From NCBI RefSeq assembly GCF_004341625.1, contig NZ_SLZG01000004.1, positions 1-64,000 on the forward strand: a stretch of DNA of 64,000 nt, read 5' to 3'. The notes below the pieces were generated by a model. That model saw only the letters and a list, made by a program, of their open reading frames with translations, was not told the origin of the DNA and made no database searches. Made by a program: the position numbers and the translations under genes. Below, in pieces: positions 30,683-39,205 of this stretch. Position 1 is the stretch's first letter. Each line of letters opens with the position of its first letter. The stretch comes from Rhizobium sp. BK376 (lineage in GTDB: Bacteria > Pseudomonadota > Alphaproteobacteria > Rhizobiales > Rhizobiaceae).

Positions 30683-31954
30683 ATGGCGCGTCCCCCGCTG
30701 ACCCAAAGCACCGACAGCAAGGCCAATGCCATGATGCATGGGCTGGCCTCCCTGCATTTCGAGGCGCCGCAGGCCGAGGTTCGCGTCGAGATCGGCCGGC
30801 CGGGCCGCGAGCTTTCGCTCTATCCGGCCAAGCTCGGCTATGAACTCCAGGACGAACTCGATTTTCTCTCGAACCGGGCGATGGAGCCGAACGTATTCTT
30901 CTCCGGCCGGTTTCTCGCGCCTGCCATGCCGCGTCTGGAAGACCGTCAGGTTCGTCTTGCGCTGATGCGCGACGACAACGGCCAACGCAGCCGCATGCGC
31001 CTGCTGATGCCGTTCACGGTCGACAAGCCGGGTCTGGCTGTCGGCCCATCGATCATTCGCGTATGGGCAAATTCCTTCGCCCCGCTCGGAACCCCCTTGG
31101 TCGACGGCGAGGAAGCAGCCGAGACGATGGACAACCTGTTCGAGGCGCTGGCAAGGCCCGAGGCGCGTCTGCCGGCCACGCTGGTCCTGCCGGATCTGCG
31201 CCTCAACGGCATTTTCGCGCAGATGGCAAAGGCCGTGGCACTCAGCCGCAACCTGCCGGTCACGATCTCCAATCCGTATCAGCGGCCGATGCTGCAAAGC
31301 TATGATGACGCCGACACCTACCTGCGCCGGACGATCTCTTCATCGCATTTGCGCGAAATGCGCCGGCAATGGCGGCTGCTCGAACAGCATGGCACCGTCA
31401 CCTACAATCTTGCCCGCCAGCCGGGCGAAGTGCATCTGCGCATGGAAGAATTCCTGGCGCTGGAGGCGAGCGGCTGGAAGGGCAAGAAGCGCAGCGCGCT
31501 GGTCCTCGACCGTTATCACGCCGCCTTTGCCAGAGAAGCGGTCTCCAATCTCGCCGCTGTCGATGCCGTGCGCATTCATACGATCGACCTCAACGGCGCG
31601 GCGATCGCATCGATGATCGTGCTGATGATGGGCGGCGAAGCCTATACCTGGAAGACCGCCTATAACGAGGAATACTCTCGCTTCTCCCCCGGCAAGCTGC
31701 TGATGGGCGAACTGACCGAATGGCATCTCGACGACGCCAACATCGTGCGCTCGGATTCCTGTGCCATCCCCGATCACCCGATCATGAGCCGCTTTTGGCA
31801 GGAACGGGAAGAGATGGGCACTTTGATCATCGGTCTGTCGCAGAACGGAGACCGGGACGTCCGGCAGGTGGCAGCCCAGCTTCACATGTACCGAAGCACA
31901 CGCAATATCGCCAAGCGCCTGCGCGAAAAGATCATGTCGCTGGCTGGCCGGTAA
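30683..31954 (+). CDS. GNAT-family protein, BcsL/CelD-like
   Basis: A 423-residue protein. The C-terminal half (about 215-380) is a GNAT domain of the type found in CelD/BcsL and FemAB-like proteins, with the IHTIDLNGAAIASMIVLMMG and YTWKTAYNEEYSRFSPGKLL segments typical of that branch. The N-terminal half is unrecognised. It starts two bases after the flippase stop. Such proteins are found in polysaccharide clusters, so it may acylate the flipped product; that is inference. Its 3' end overlaps the convergent synthetase gene by 23 bases. Confidence 0.85.
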   Translation: MARPPLTQSTDSKANAMMHGLASLHFEAPQAEVRVEIGRPGRELSLYPAKLGYELQDELDFLSNRAMEPNVFFSGRFLAPAMPRLEDRQVRLALMRDDNGQRSRMRLLMPFTVDKPGLAVGPSIIRVWANSFAPLGTPLVDGEEAAETMDNLFEALARPEARLPATLVLPDLRLNGIFAQMAKAVALSRNLPVTISNPYQRPMLQSYDDADTYLRRTISSSHLREMRRQWRLLEQHGTVTYNLARQPGEVHLRMEEFLALEASGWKGKKRSALVLDRYHAAFAREAVSNLAAVDAVRIHTIDLNGAAIASMIVLMMGGEAYTWKTAYNEEYSRFSPGKLLMGELTEWHLDDANIVRSDSCAIPDHPIMSRFWQEREEMGTLIIGLSQNGDRDVRQVAAQLHMYRSTRNIAKRLREKIMSLAGR

Positions 31955-33647
31955 AGCCCGCTTCAAGCTCGCCTGCTTCAAGCTCCCCCGCCTCAACTTC
32001 CATTGAAGCGCGTTCGCGCAATTGCCGGCGGATGACCTTGCCCGATGTGGTCAGGGGCAGCGCATCGACGAATTCCACTTCGCGGGGATATTCGTGCATC
32101 GAAAGCCGCGTCTTCACCCAATCGCGAATGTTCTCGGCAAGCGCCAGGCTCGGTTCATGGCCTGGAATGAGCACGACATAGGCCTTGACGATCTCCGTGC
32201 GCACCGGATCAGGCTTGCCGACGGCGGCCGCCATCTGAACGGCGGGGTGGCCGCCGAGACAGTCCTCGATCTCGCTCGGGCCGATGCGATAACCGGATGA
32301 GGTGATGACATCGTCGTCGCGACCGACAAAGGAGATGAAGCCCTCGGCATCCTGCTTTCCCAAATCGCCCGTCAGCAGCCAATCGCCGGCGAATTTGGCC
32401 TCGGTTGCCTTCTCGTCCTGCCAATAGCCGAGAAACATGACGGGATCCGGCCGCTGAATGGCGATCTGGCCCGCCTCACCCGCCGGCAGCACCCTGCCCT
32501 TGCTATCGACGATGGCGACCTTGTGCCCGGGTACCGGCTTGCCGATGGCGCCGGGCTTGCTGACGCCGAAGGCGGCGCTCGACGAGAGCACGAAATTGCA
32601 CTCCGTCTGCCCGTAGAAATCGTTGACGGAAACGCCGAGCGTTGCATGCGCCCACTCATAGGTCTCGCGGCCCAGCGCTTCCCCGGCAGAGCCGATCGTC
32701 CGCAGCTTCAGATCATAGATGCTGCGAGGGTTCTCGACCGATTTCAACAATCGCAATGCCGTGGGTGGAATGAAGGCGTTGCGGATATCCATCTCAGCCA
32801 TGATGCGGAACGCCATGTGCGGATCGAACTTCTGCGCCGGCGACGACATGACGGGGACGCCGAGCATGAGGCTCGGCAGCAACGCATTGAGAAGACCGCC
32901 GGCCCAGGCCCAGTCCGCCGGCGTCCAGAGCCTGTCACCCGGCTGCGGAAAGCCCTCATGGGCAAACTGCATGCCTGGAATGTGACCGGCGAGAACCCGG
33001 TGGCCGTGAAGCGCGCCCTTCGGTGGACCCGTCGTGCCCGAGGTGAAGATCATCAACGCCGGATCGTCGGGGCCGGTATCGGCGACAGTCAAACGGGACG
33101 GATGGGCGGCTACCAGATCGGCAAAACCCAGGACATCTCCCTTGGCACCATCGATACTGATGACGTGGGCGAGACCGGGCAGGCCGTCGCGAACCGGTGC
33201 CAGTCGCTCCAGACCGAAGGAATTCGTGACGATCGCGTGAGCGCCGGACACTGTCAGCCGATATTCCAGCGCTTCCGCCCCGAACAGCAGAGCAAGCGGC
33301 AGGGCGATGCCACCCATCTTGTAGATTGCCGCATGCGCCACGACCGTCTCGAAACTTTGGGGCAGAAGCAGCGCGACCCGATCGCCGCGCTTGATGCCGA
33401 GCGCAAGCAGCGCATTGGCAAGGGAATCCGATCGATCCTTAAGCTCGCCATAGGTCAGCGACGAGTGCCGCCCGCCCGGATCGAAATGCTGAAGACAAAC
33501 ACGATCGGGCTCACGCGCGGCCCAGGCATCGCAGATGACATCGCCTATGTTGAAGCGCGCCGGGATATCCCAGCGAAAATCGCGATAAAGCGCGTCGTAA
33601 CTATCTTGCAAAAGCAGTTTCATACCGAAATCCGATAAATGCTGCAT
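31932..33647 (-). CDS. AMP-binding acyl-CoA synthetase
   Basis: A protein of about 571 residues of the acyl-adenylate-forming family, activating a carboxylic acid to its CoA thioester. The AMP motif MIFTSGTTGPPKG is present, as are NDFYGQTECN and the C-terminal K in TTSGKVIRRQLRER. The FRWDIPARFNIGDVICD opening matches medium-chain or benzoate-type synthetases. The start is unsure: ATG at 33647, ATG at 33623 and GTG at 33659 are all possible with weak ribosome sites. The C-terminus ends in a repeat (GELEA) and overlaps the convergent GNAT gene. The acid is unknown. Confidence 0.9.
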   Translation of the reverse strand: MQHLSDFGMKLLLQDSYDALYRDFRWDIPARFNIGDVICDAWAAREPDRVCLQHFDPGGRHSSLTYGELKDRSDSLANALLALGIKRGDRVALLLPQSFETVVAHAAIYKMGGIALPLALLFGAEALEYRLTVSGAHAIVTNSFGLERLAPVRDGLPGLAHVISIDGAKGDVLGFADLVAAHPSRLTVADTGPDDPALMIFTSGTTGPPKGALHGHRVLAGHIPGMQFAHEGFPQPGDRLWTPADWAWAGGLLNALLPSLMLGVPVMSSPAQKFDPHMAFRIMAEMDIRNAFIPPTALRLLKSVENPRSIYDLKLRTIGSAGEALGRETYEWAHATLGVSVNDFYGQTECNFVLSSSAAFGVSKPGAIGKPVPGHKVAIVDSKGRVLPAGEAGQIAIQRPDPVMFLGYWQDEKATEAKFAGDWLLTGDLGKQDAEGFISFVGRDDDVITSSGYRIGPSEIEDCLGGHPAVQMAAAVGKPDPVRTEIVKAYVVLIPGHEPSLALAENIRDWVKTRLSMHEYPREVEFVDALPLTTSGKVIRRQLRERASMEVEAGELEAGELEAGFTGQPAT

Positions 33648-33884
33648 TGCAGCTAACACCGATGGCTGCGTCAGGAAAAGTATTTTGTCGGCTATTTCGA
33701 TCGGAGCGAGCTTATTTGTAAGTCTGCCTTAAAAGCCTATTGCGGATTATTGAGCTAATTGCCGCAACCGCTCTTCGTTAGCTTGGCGTATGATCATGGG
33801 TAAACTCTGCCTCCCCAGGGAGTGAGCCTCCCAGAGGAGACGGAACGTTTCTGCATCGGACCTACAACAGGATGGAGAGCATCG

Positions 33885-34865
33885 ATGGAATACGTGAAGT
33901 TTGGCGCGACCGGCCTTGAGGTCTCTCGCATCTGCCTCGGCTGCATGACCTATGGCGACCCGAATCGCGGCACGCATGAATGGTCGCTCAACGAGGAAAT
34001 GAGCCGCCCGCTGATCCGGCAGGCGGTCGAACTCGGCATCAACTTCTTCGATACCGCAAACACCTATTCCAACGGCTCCTCGGAAGAAATCGTCGGCCGC
34101 GCCATCAAGGATTTCGCCCGCCGCGACGACATCGTGCTCGCAACCAAGGTTTTCAACCGCATGCGCCCCGGCCCAAACGGCGCCGGCCTGTCGCGCAAGG
34201 CGATCTTCGACGAGATCGACAACAGCCTTCGCCGTCTCGGCACCGACTATGTCGACCTCTACCAGATCCATCGGCTCGACCACACGACGCCGATCGAGGA
34301 AACGCTGGAAGCCCTGCATGACATCGTCAAGGCCGGCAAGGCCCGCTATATCGGCGCTTCCTCCATGTATGCTTGGCAATTCGCCAAGGCGATCTATACG
34401 TCGCGCCTAAACGGCTGGACCCAGTTCGTCAGCATGCAGAACCACCTGAACCTGCTCTATCGCGAGGAAGAGCGCGAAATGCTGCCCTTCTGCCAGGACC
34501 AGAAGATCGCTGTGATCCCCTGGAGCCCGCTTGCCCGCGGCCGCCTGACCCGCGACTGGGACGAAACGACCGCCCGCTCCGAGACGGACGAATTCGGCAA
34601 GACGCTCTACACCCAGGCAATGGAAGCAGATCGTAGGATTGTCGAGGCCGTCGGTACGATCGCCAAGGCCCGCGGCGTTCCCCGCGCCCAGATCGCCACC
34701 GCCTGGATCCTACAGAAAAGCCCCGTCACCGCCCCGATCATCGGCGCCTCCAAGCCGGGTCACCTGACCGACGCCGTCGCCTCGCTCGCGATTAAGCTGA
34801 CGCCTGACGAAATCGAGGCGCTGGAGCAGCCCTACATCCCGCACCGTGTCGCGGGCTTCAAATAA
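33885..34865 (+). CDS. Aldo/keto reductase (YajO-like)
   Basis: A 326-residue NADPH-dependent oxidoreductase with the full catalytic tetrad D56, Y61, K88 and H129. The GCMTYGDP opening and TANTYSNGSSEE segment are typical of the YajO/YajO-like branch. GGAGAG lies eight bases before the ATG at 33885; the frame's start at 33822 is rejected. It stands alone, so the substrate cannot be inferred. Confidence 0.93.
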   Translation: MEYVKFGATGLEVSRICLGCMTYGDPNRGTHEWSLNEEMSRPLIRQAVELGINFFDTANTYSNGSSEEIVGRAIKDFARRDDIVLATKVFNRMRPGPNGAGLSRKAIFDEIDNSLRRLGTDYVDLYQIHRLDHTTPIEETLEALHDIVKAGKARYIGASSMYAWQFAKAIYTSRLNGWTQFVSMQNHLNLLYREEEREMLPFCQDQKIAVIPWSPLARGRLTRDWDETTARSETDEFGKTLYTQAMEADRRIVEAVGTIAKARGVPRAQIATAWILQKSPVTAPIIGASKPGHLTDAVASLAIKLTPDEIEALEQPYIPHRVAGFK

Positions 34866-35057
34866 GACCCATATCGGGCCGCCCGTTCGACGACCGGCGG
34901 CCGCCACTACTTAGGCCGGAGGCATCTGCCACCGGTACCGGAATGTCAGGCTCGGGCCAGCAAAGCCTCGCGCAAAAATCTCTTCACGAGCCAGTCACAG
35001 TTCGGTCCTAACAGGCAGTAAGATCGCATTGCCTGACGCCCCTACAAGGACAGATCG

Positions 35058-35852
35058 ATGACCACCATTCCTTTTGAAGCAAGGCGGTTCCAGTCCACTG
35101 CCGCCTATTATCTTCGCTACCGCGTCCCCTATCCGGATGCGCTCATCAGCCGCGTTGCCGAACGCAGCGGCCTGAAAGCCGGCGACCATGTGCTGGATCT
35201 CGGCTGCGGCCCCGGCCAGCTCGGCATCGCATTTGCCCGGCTTGCCGCCGCCCAAGTAACGGCGATGGACCCGGAGCCGGAAATGCTCGCCGCAGCGGCT
35301 GAAGGCGCAAAGGAAGCGGGCGTCGATATCGCTATCCGCCAGGGCTCTTCCTACGATATCGGTCCGGATATCGGAAAGTTGCATCTGACGGTCATGGGCC
35401 GTTCGTTCCACTGGATGGATCGCTCGGCCACGCTCGACGCACTCGACAAGTTGATCGAGCCCGGCGGTGCCGTGGTGCTGTTTCACGACAAGGGCGTTCT
35501 GGCCAACCCGAATTGGCACGGCATCGTCGAAAAATTGGCGGAGACCTATGCGCCGGAGCGGCGTGCCAACCACTTGTTGCGCAAGAGCAAGGATTGGCTG
35601 CCGCACGAAGCGATACTGCTGCGCTCGCGGTTCTGCAATCTGGAGCGGATCGGCATCATCGTCGAACGCCAGCTCGATATCGAAGACATCATCGGCCGCG
35701 TCTATTCCATGTCCGGCACCTCGCCGCAGGCGCTGGGCGACAAGGCAGGCGAGTTCGAAAGAATTCTGCGCTCCGAGCTTCAGGCTGTGTCTCCCGACGG
35801 CAAAGTCACTGAGATCGTTGAATCCCGAGGGCTCCTCGCTTTCCGCGATTGA
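35058..35852 (+). CDS. Class I SAM-dependent methyltransferase
   Basis: A 264-residue methyltransferase with the SAM motif VLDLGCGPGQLG at 45-56 and the acidic residue closing strand 2 in AMDPEPEML. It resembles Methyltransf_11/25-type enzymes acting on small molecules. It is convergent with a TetR gene, 23 bases apart, and has no informative partner. Confidence 0.87.
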   Translation: MTTIPFEARRFQSTAAYYLRYRVPYPDALISRVAERSGLKAGDHVLDLGCGPGQLGIAFARLAAAQVTAMDPEPEMLAAAAEGAKEAGVDIAIRQGSSYDIGPDIGKLHLTVMGRSFHWMDRSATLDALDKLIEPGGAVVLFHDKGVLANPNWHGIVEKLAETYAPERRANHLLRKSKDWLPHEAILLRSRFCNLERIGIIVERQLDIEDIIGRVYSMSGTSPQALGDKAGEFERILRSELQAVSPDGKVTEIVESRGLLAFRD

Positions 35853-35875
35853 CGGTAGCAATTGCGAAAAGGACG

Positions 35876-36472
35876 CTAGTCGTCCTTTTTGCTTCCGGGA
35901 CTATCCGGCAGGGACAGCTCCTGCCGGGTGGCCGACAGGAACTCATCGGCGAGAGCTGGATCATCCATGGCGCGCGCCAGGATGACGGCGCCCATCATGC
36001 TAGAGAGGCTCGCAAGCGCGCGCCTGCGCCGCTCTTCCGGCGTTTCGCCGGGAACGAGATCCTCCAAAATACCGGCAAGCGCCATCAGGCCGCCAGTAAA
36101 GGCCTCCTGCATGGCGGGACCATGTCGGCTTACCTCCTGCGTCAGCGATGCAAAGACGCAGCCATCGCCAAGATCCACGACATTGCGACGCGACAGATAG
36201 TGGTCCAGCAATGCATCGAGCGGCGCATCCGGGGATTTTTCCACCACAGCCTTCCAGCGCTCTTCCGTCCGCATGACCAGGTTCTTGCTGGCCTCGCAGG
36301 CAAGCTCGTCCTTGGAATCGAAGTGACCGTAGAAACCGCCATGAGTCAGCCCGGCCGCCTTCATGATCTCGGCAACGCCTATGCCGTCAAATCCCTTTTT
36401 CCGGAAAAGCTCCCCCGCGACCTCAATGATCTTTTCCCGGTTCTGCGCGAATTTCTCGCGGCTCACTCTCAT
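35876..36472 (-). CDS. TetR/AcrR-family regulator
   Basis: A 198-residue TetR protein. The helix-turn-helix is at about 10-55 (GVAEIMKAAGLTHGGFYGHF). The THGGFYGHF recognition helix and C-terminal GDGCVFASL segment fit the NemR/YcdC-like branch. It is divergent from an MFS gene, and the shared region holds two copies of a 14-bp near-palindrome that also overlaps both predicted promoters. Confidence 0.93.
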   Translation of the reverse strand: MRVSREKFAQNREKIIEVAGELFRKKGFDGIGVAEIMKAAGLTHGGFYGHFDSKDELACEASKNLVMRTEERWKAVVEKSPDAPLDALLDHYLSRRNVVDLGDGCVFASLTQEVSRHGPAMQEAFTGGLMALAGILEDLVPGETPEERRRRALASLSSMMGAVILARAMDDPALADEFLSATRQELSLPDSPGSKKDD

Positions 36473-36494
36473 CGACAGTCTCCAAAATTGCTGC

Positions 36495-36549
36495 TTGACA
36501 ATTTATATGACAGCCATCATCAATAAGCAACAAATATGATGGCTATCAT
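36495..36549. promoter_or_regulatory. Divergent promoters with twin 14-bp operators
   Basis: Two near-palindromic sites, ATGACAGCCATCAT at 36507-36520 and ATGATGGCTATCAT at 36536-36549, are inverted copies of each other (13 of 14 bases). Rightward, TTGACA (36495) and CATCAT are 17 bases apart. Leftward, TTGCTT and TATAAA are 17 bases apart. Both promoters run through site A, so the TetR protein very likely represses itself and the MFS gene. Confidence 0.65.
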
Positions 36550-36715
36550 CTAAATCTTCTGCACAATCGTTCAAGGCAGAAGAGTGATTATGCCGTATCC
36601 GTCTGCGCCCGGCTCACCGAGCGGAGCAGTGGAATTTGTCGACTACAAAAACTGATCTTACGGGCCGTCTTCTTGGACAGCACACCAGAACTCAACGCGT
36701 GATTGGAAGGACGAC

Positions 36716-38014
36716 ATGGTCTCCACAGCACTTGCCTCCACTCTCGCCCGGCGCAACATCCATTATGGATGGGTCGTCGTGGCGGCTACCTTCCTCACCA
36801 TGCTGGTCACCGCCGGCGCAATGGGCGCGCCGGGCGTTCTCATCAAGCCGTTGCAGGATGAGTTCGGCTGGGAGACATCGCAAATCTCCTCCGCGCTCGC
36901 CATCCGCCTGATCCTTTTCGGCCTGATGGGTCCCTTCGCCGCCGCCTTCATGAACCGCTTCGGTGTCCGCCGCGTCATCGTCTTCGCACTTGCGACCATC
37001 GGCGTCGGCTTCGTCGGCTCGCTGTTCATGACACACCTTTGGCAGCTTCTGTTGTTCTGGGGTGTCATCGTCGGCTTCGGAACGGGCCTGACCGCCATGG
37101 TGCTGGGGGCCACGGTTTCGACGCGCTGGTTCACCAAGCATCGCGGTCTCGTCGTCGGCATGCTCTCGGCAAGCTCGGCAACCGGCCAGCTCGTCTTCCT
37201 GCCGTTGATGGCGGAGCTGACCGAGCGCTACGGCTGGCGCGCCACCGTCCTTTTCGTCTGCGGCATGATCGCCGTGGCGGCGTTGATCGTGCTGGCGCTG
37301 ATGCGCGATCGGCCTGCCGATCTCAACCTGCCGCTGGTCGGCGAAATCCACGTGACGCCCGCCCCGCCGCAGGCGACCGGACTGGCGACGCTGCTCGCCT
37401 CGCCGCTCGCAGTGCTGAAGGAAATATCCGGCACATCGACCTTCTGGATCCTGTTTGCCACCTTCTTCATCTGCGGCCTTTCCACCAACGGCCTCATCCA
37501 GACGCATTTCGTCACGCTCTGCGGCGATTTCGGCATCCTGCCGGTCGCAGCCGCCAGCATGCTCGCCGTCATGGGCATCTTCGATTTCTTCGGCACGATC
37601 GGCTCCGGCTGGCTCTCCGACCGGTTCGACAATCGCTGGCTGCTCTTCTGGTATTACGGTCTGCGCGGCCTGTCGCTGCTCTACCTGCCCTTCAGCCACT
37701 TCACCTTCTACGGCCTGTCGATCTTCGCCGTCTTCTACGGCCTCGACTGGATCGCGACCGTGCCGCCGACCGTGAAGATCGCCGCCGATCGCTTCGGTCG
37801 CGAAAAGGCAGGGCTCGTCTTCGGTTGGGTCTTCGCCGGCCACCAGCTGGGCGCCGCCACCGCAGCCTTCGGCGCCGGCCTGTCGCGCACCGAGCTCGAA
37901 AGCTACCTGCCCGCCTTCTTCGTCGCCGGCGCCTTCTGCCTGCTCGCCGCGATCCTTGCGATCACCCTTCGCAAGCCAGGTATCACGATCAGGGGCGCTG
38001 CCGTCGCCCACTGA
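36716..38014 (+). CDS. MFS transporter (monocarboxylate/oxalate-formate type)
   Basis: A 432-residue, twelve-helix major facilitator. The IHYGWVVVAATFLTMLVTAG opening and DEFGWETSQIS loop are characteristic of the OFA/monocarboxylate branch. It is divergent from the TetR gene at 36472, whose operators overlap its promoter. Whether it imports an organic acid or exports a toxic compound is unknown; the regulator type suggests an inducible response. Confidence 0.9.
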   Translation: MVSTALASTLARRNIHYGWVVVAATFLTMLVTAGAMGAPGVLIKPLQDEFGWETSQISSALAIRLILFGLMGPFAAAFMNRFGVRRVIVFALATIGVGFVGSLFMTHLWQLLLFWGVIVGFGTGLTAMVLGATVSTRWFTKHRGLVVGMLSASSATGQLVFLPLMAELTERYGWRATVLFVCGMIAVAALIVLALMRDRPADLNLPLVGEIHVTPAPPQATGLATLLASPLAVLKEISGTSTFWILFATFFICGLSTNGLIQTHFVTLCGDFGILPVAAASMLAVMGIFDFFGTIGSGWLSDRFDNRWLLFWYYGLRGLSLLYLPFSHFTFYGLSIFAVFYGLDWIATVPPTVKIAADRFGREKAGLVFGWVFAGHQLGAATAAFGAGLSRTELESYLPAFFVAGAFCLLAAILAITLRKPGITIRGAAVAH

Positions 38015-38030
38015 GATCGGTAAACCCGAA

Positions 38031-38060
38031 CGTACATGGCGGCATCAGCCGCCATGTACG
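38031..38060 (+). terminator. Hairpin after the MFS gene
   Basis: A perfect 13-bp stem (CGTACATGGCGGC / GCCGCCATGTACG) with the loop ATCA lies 17 bases after the MFS stop. No T run follows, so it may terminate by another route or protect the mRNA 3' end. Confidence 0.5.
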
Positions 38061-38159
38061 AAAAGCCAACTATCCGAAAACGCTCGCCATTAGTTCGCCC
38101 ACCCGTCTTGCGCGCCCCGGCGATCACATGCTAGACACCGCGCTCGTCAGTATCCCGTT

Positions 38160-38244
38160 GCCCCATTGGCGGAATTGGTAGACGCGCTCGACTCAAAATC
38201 GAGTTTCGAAAGAAGTGCTGGTTCGACTCCGGCATGGGGCACCA
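38160..38244 (+). tRNA. tRNA-Leu (anticodon CAA)
   Basis: An 85-base tRNA including an encoded CCA. The acceptor stem is GCCCCAT/ATGGGGC. The anticodon arm CTCGA-CTCAAAA-TCGAG places CAA at 38194-38196, reading UUG. It has the long variable arm of class II tRNAs and a TTCGACT loop in the T arm (GCTGG/CCGGC with one G-U). Confidence 0.97.
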
Positions 38245-38455
38245 CCTCTCCAAATGATCATTCTAAAATCAAGAAACTGCTGCGCGACCGCCTCCGCGAC
38301 GGTTGCGACGAGCCAGCTTCGAATAAAACCCCTCCCCCAAGAATATTTAATCTGCAACGAGCGAAACAATATTCGCCCGAAGAGAGTTATTGAGGCCATC
38401 GGGGTGTTCAAACCAGCAATGAAGGAATGTAATCTTACGATTAGAGCGGCAAATC

Positions 38456-39205
38456 ATGCTAAATCGACGCACATTCGTTTTGGACTTTGCCGCCGCCATG
38501 GCCGGCATACCGGGATATGCCGTTGCTCAAAAGCTGGGTCGCGAGAATATTGTGCAACTCCAGTATCCTCCCCCCTCCCCGTCACAAAACCTGCCCCATC
38601 AGGAGCGGCGGAAACCGTCGGCGGCCGAGATCCTCTTTGCGCGCGCAATCGTCAGCCGAACCCCCTATGGCCCGCGACCGATCGATATCGCGCAAAGTTT
38701 TGTCGACCGGTTCTCTCGCGCAAATCCCGCGGCGATATCGCAACCATCGCCGCCTGCAGCTCCCAATCCACTGATCTCGGAGTTCATCAAACCCGCCGGG
38801 CGCTTCTCAGGGCAAGACGACATCATCCCCTGGTGCGCTGCCTTCGTGAACTTCTGCATCGAGCGAAACGGAGGGGCGGGAAGCAACAGCGCCTGGTCAC
38901 AATCATTTCTGGCGCCCCCATTTGAAAAAGTGACACAGCCCGAGGAAGGCGATCTGGCGGTCTTTACCTGCTATTCCCCGTCAAGCGACGCCGACATGGG
39001 ATTGGGCCACGTCGCGTTCTTTCGCCGCATTTCTGAAAATGGCCAGATTGTCGTCGTCGGAGGCAACCAGTCCAATGGCCGACACACAAGCATAATTTCG
39101 GAAAAAGTCCTGGAGACGGGCAATCAGCCCGTGAAGAGGCGCCTGCCCAACGGCCAATATGTTACCGCCGTTATGCGTCTCAATGCCTTTGTGCGTCCGG
39201 GGTAG
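38456..39205 (+). CDS. Exported CHAP/NlpC-like hydrolase (TIGR02594-like)
   Basis: A 249-residue protein with a Tat-like leader (NRRTFVLDF, then a hydrophobic stretch ending AVAQ). A proline-rich linker leads to a C-terminal cysteine peptidase or amidase domain: WCAAFVNFC with C127, and GHVAFF with H185, the order of CHAP and NlpC/P60 enzymes. Such enzymes cut peptidoglycan. Related proteins include phage-like cell-wall hydrolases. It lies 211 bases after tRNA-Leu, in a lower-GC stretch, so acquisition by integration is possible. Confidence 0.8.
   Translation: MLNRRTFVLDFAAAMAGIPGYAVAQKLGRENIVQLQYPPPSPSQNLPHQERRKPSAAEILFARAIVSRTPYGPRPIDIAQSFVDRFSRANPAAISQPSPPAAPNPLISEFIKPAGRFSGQDDIIPWCAAFVNFCIERNGGAGSNSAWSQSFLAPPFEKVTQPEEGDLAVFTCYSPSSDADMGLGHVAFFRRISENGQIVVVGGNQSNGRHTSIISEKVLETGNQPVKRRLPNGQYVTAVMRLNAFVRPG

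Noticed and set aside
38031-38060. Inverted repeat after the MFS gene as an attachment site
   Set aside because: It is a perfect stem-loop without a second copy near the tRNA; better read as a transcript-end hairpin.
37039-38181. 380-codon open frame overlapping the MFS gene on the same strand
   Set aside because: Arg/His/Leu-rich translation of the wrong phase of the MFS gene; it also runs into the tRNA.
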